Positions 61,629-64,000 of a stretch of 64,000 bases of DNA are shown one piece after another. Position numbers and translations under genes: made by a program. The first letter of the stretch is position 1. Every line of letters starts with the position of its first letter. Origin of the DNA: Candidatus Hydrogenedentota bacterium (GTDB taxonomy: Bacteria; Hydrogenedentota; Hydrogenedentia; Hydrogenedentales; JAGMZX01); the NCBI GenBank assembly GCA_029556545.1, contig JAKQEQ010000192.1, positions 122,998-186,997 of the forward strand. The letters run 5' to 3'. The notes beneath the pieces were generated by a model that did not search any database, was not told where the DNA came from, and saw nothing but the letters and a program-made list of their open reading frames with translations.

Positions 61629-62978
61629 TCAGTAGACCAATCGGCGAAAGTCCCGGACGGTGTGGAACGTGATGAGGTTGCCGTCGTGCGCGTTGACGGC
61701 GCGCGCGTCGCCCGACCGCGACACCACGTGCAGGTCATCGCCGTCGATTGTCATGGACGCGTAATGGCGGCCTTGGCCCGGGTTGCCGGAATCCGCGACG
61801 CGGCACGCGAAGCACCAGTCCACGCAATTCCTGGAGAAATGCAGCACGAGCCGATGCCGCTCGTTGTTCGGCAGGCTATAGCGGTTTTCCGGCAGCCGAT
61901 CCGGGCGGGTCATCGAGTCGGTCGACTGGCTCGACAGCAGCCAGAAAAGCTTCGTTGGTTCGTCGTACAGGATGTGAAACTTCATGTGCCCGCCGGGACA
62001 CGGCACGTAGAGCATGGGCTCGCCGGACGGGGCACGTTCGAGCGACACCGTGATGTTGCCATCGTCGGCTTCGACTGCCTTGGCGATGGCGGCGAGATTG
62101 CTTGACCCCGTGTGGGCGCGCATCCAGAGGTGGAATGTCCGACCGTTTGGGTCATACCAGACGTGGTCCGGGTCGGTGAACTGGACAATGTTCGTCTCAA
62201 GCCAACCGATGGGGGCCATGCTCCTGAGACCATTGAGCAACGCGGTGAAGCCGTAGCGGAAGAACGGCACGCCGATGAGCCGCGGCGTTCCGGCCTGCTC
62301 GACGGCCTGGTTGAAGGTCAATTCGTTTGAGAAGGTCCATGCGATCCGTTGTGTAAGGTCCGCGGTGACGTCGGCGGACAAGACCACGGGCGCCAGCACG
62401 CTGACCGGCCACTGCTTGAATTCCGGATCGGTCTTGCGCTCCATCACGAGATATACGCGCCCGCGCGTGTAATGCACGTTGCACGGCGCTTGGTGCCATG
62501 ACTGTTTCTTTGTGAGCCAATGCGGCCCGGACCACGTGGCCCCCTCGTCGTCTGATCGCATTACGCCGAGGTCGCCTCGGTGACCAATCACGTAAACCGA
62601 TTTGCCCGCCGTGACGGGCCGGGCGTGAATCAGCGGCATGTCCGACCGATGGCTCCACGTACGGCCCCGGTCGTCGCTCGTGTAGATTTGCCCGCGCCAA
62701 GGTTTCTTCCCGTCCATGCGAATGCCGGGCAGTTCCTCTAACCCCGGGCCGCCTTGGTCCATGGTGGCGACCAAGCGTCCGCTCGGCAGGCGCGCGATGC
62801 CCGGGCTGTAGGCGTACACCCGCGTCGGATCCGGCGATTCATAGATGACCACGGCCTTGTTCGCTAGCAGCGGCAGCGGCTGCGTCCGCGGTGTATCCAG
62901 AGGATCGGAGTCCGCGGAACCCATCATCGACAGCCCGGTCCCGGCGAGTATGGTGTGCAGGAATGAACGTCTTCGCAT
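61629..62978 (-). CDS. BNR-repeat (sialidase-like) protein, secreted
   Basis: 449 residues. MRRRSFLHTILAGTGLSM is a Tat-like signal. Asp-boxes TSDDRGRTW and SDDEGATW mark BNR blades, and ARLPSGRLVATMDQGGPG is the usual sialidase-type first blade. The Arg triad of true sialidases cannot be assigned by eye, so it may be a non-sialidase six-bladed propeller hydrolase. Divergent from the edge gene. Confidence 0.75.
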   Translation of the reverse strand: MRRRSFLHTILAGTGLSMMGSADSDPLDTPRTQPLPLLANKAVVIYESPDPTRVYAYSPGIARLPSGRLVATMDQGGPGLEELPGIRMDGKKPWRGQIYTSDDRGRTWSHRSDMPLIHARPVTAGKSVYVIGHRGDLGVMRSDDEGATWSGPHWLTKKQSWHQAPCNVHYTRGRVYLVMERKTDPEFKQWPVSVLAPVVLSADVTADLTQRIAWTFSNELTFNQAVEQAGTPRLIGVPFFRYGFTALLNGLRSMAPIGWLETNIVQFTDPDHVWYDPNGRTFHLWMRAHTGSSNLAAIAKAVEADDGNITVSLERAPSGEPMLYVPCPGGHMKFHILYDEPTKLFWLLSSQSTDSMTRPDRLPENRYSLPNNERHRLVLHFSRNCVDWCFACRVADSGNPGQGRHYASMTIDGDDLHVVSRSGDARAVNAHDGNLITFHTVRDFRRLVY

Positions 62979-63232
62979 ACGTCTGTGCTCCCTCTTGGGA
63001 TATGATTGTGCGCATCAATCACCTGCTTCTTTCAAGCGCGTCGCCGACGGCTTGTTCTCTTCGCTGTCGCGGGCGTTGCGCACGGTCCGCGCCGCCGCGG
63101 ACGCAACCGCACAAGCGACGCTGTCCCGGCAGGGATCGCGGCAGGTGTGGTAGGATTATTCCCGGGGGCCCGGGGTGTTCTTCAGGAGGTGCGGGGCATT
63201 CGGGGGGACGGGACACCAACGGGAGTGCCGCA

Positions 63233-64000
<768 letters not shown>

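Overview
The window is about 64 kb of GC-rich (roughly 60-65%) bacterial chromosome. No 16S gene is present, so the lineage is inferred. Three traits point to an uncultured Hydrogenedentota or PVC-like (Planctomycetes/Lentisphaerae) bacterium: many Tat-exported Gfo/Idh/MocA oxidoreductases and sulfatases, secreted proteins with very long Gly-Glu linkers, and a repeated secreted module built on the motif ELLR(V/L)IQFYN. The cell is Gram-negative in type (TonB/ExbB, lipoproteins) and uses sigma-54.

Layout. 1-12 kb: an edge fragment of an MBL-fold hydrolase, rpoN with a near-consensus sigma-70 promoter, a GT4 glycosyltransferase, an exported Gfo/Idh protein, galM, a heparinase II/III-type lyase, queE, a tandem QueD-like protein, a hexapeptide acyltransferase, a HAD hydrolase and a degenerate metallophosphatase. 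12-22 kb: an HU gene with promoter, candidate operators and terminator; a large secreted Ig/DUF5011-type protein; and two GH9-type glycosidases, the first lacking both catalytic positions and the second intact and fused to a beta-propeller. 22-31 kb: a VapBC-type pair, an NtrB-like histidine kinase, rsmA, a lipoprotein, an FHA-GAF-adenylate cyclase, a lipoprotein with secretin-type (STN-like) modules, and a TonB-ExbB pair without ExbD. 31-44 kb: mostly housekeeping and redox genes (helicase C-terminal-like protein, NDH-2, RraA, exported Fe/Mn SOD, metF, a DUF4914-like P-loop protein, a polyprenyl synthase, larB-larC-coaD, another Gfo/Idh). 44-64 kb: accessory DNA, with an intact ISAs1-family element in a 10-bp target duplication, a secreted papain-like protease with a 148-residue GE linker, Gfo/Idh plus sulfatase, a Tat-exported sugar-isomerase-like protein, tRNA-Pro(CGG), an IS3-family element nested in an IS4-type transposon, a methyltransferase, a large membrane protein, a BNR/sialidase-like protein and, at the right edge, a third secreted protein with the ELLR module and a GE linker.

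The genes fit a heterotroph that degrades complex and sulfated glycans outside the cytoplasm (GH9, heparinase-like lyase, sulfatase, BNR protein, Gfo/Idh, galM) and displays large multidomain proteins. The most unusual signals are: the shared ELLR module with GE linkers; small palindromic repeats inserted in frame inside three unrelated genes; a tandem QueD whose two halves have lost complementary active-site residues; two apparent pseudoenzymes (metallophosphatase, GH9); and an IS-in-IS nest whose ancestral reading frame can be rebuilt exactly. No CRISPR array, prophage or rRNA operon was seen.
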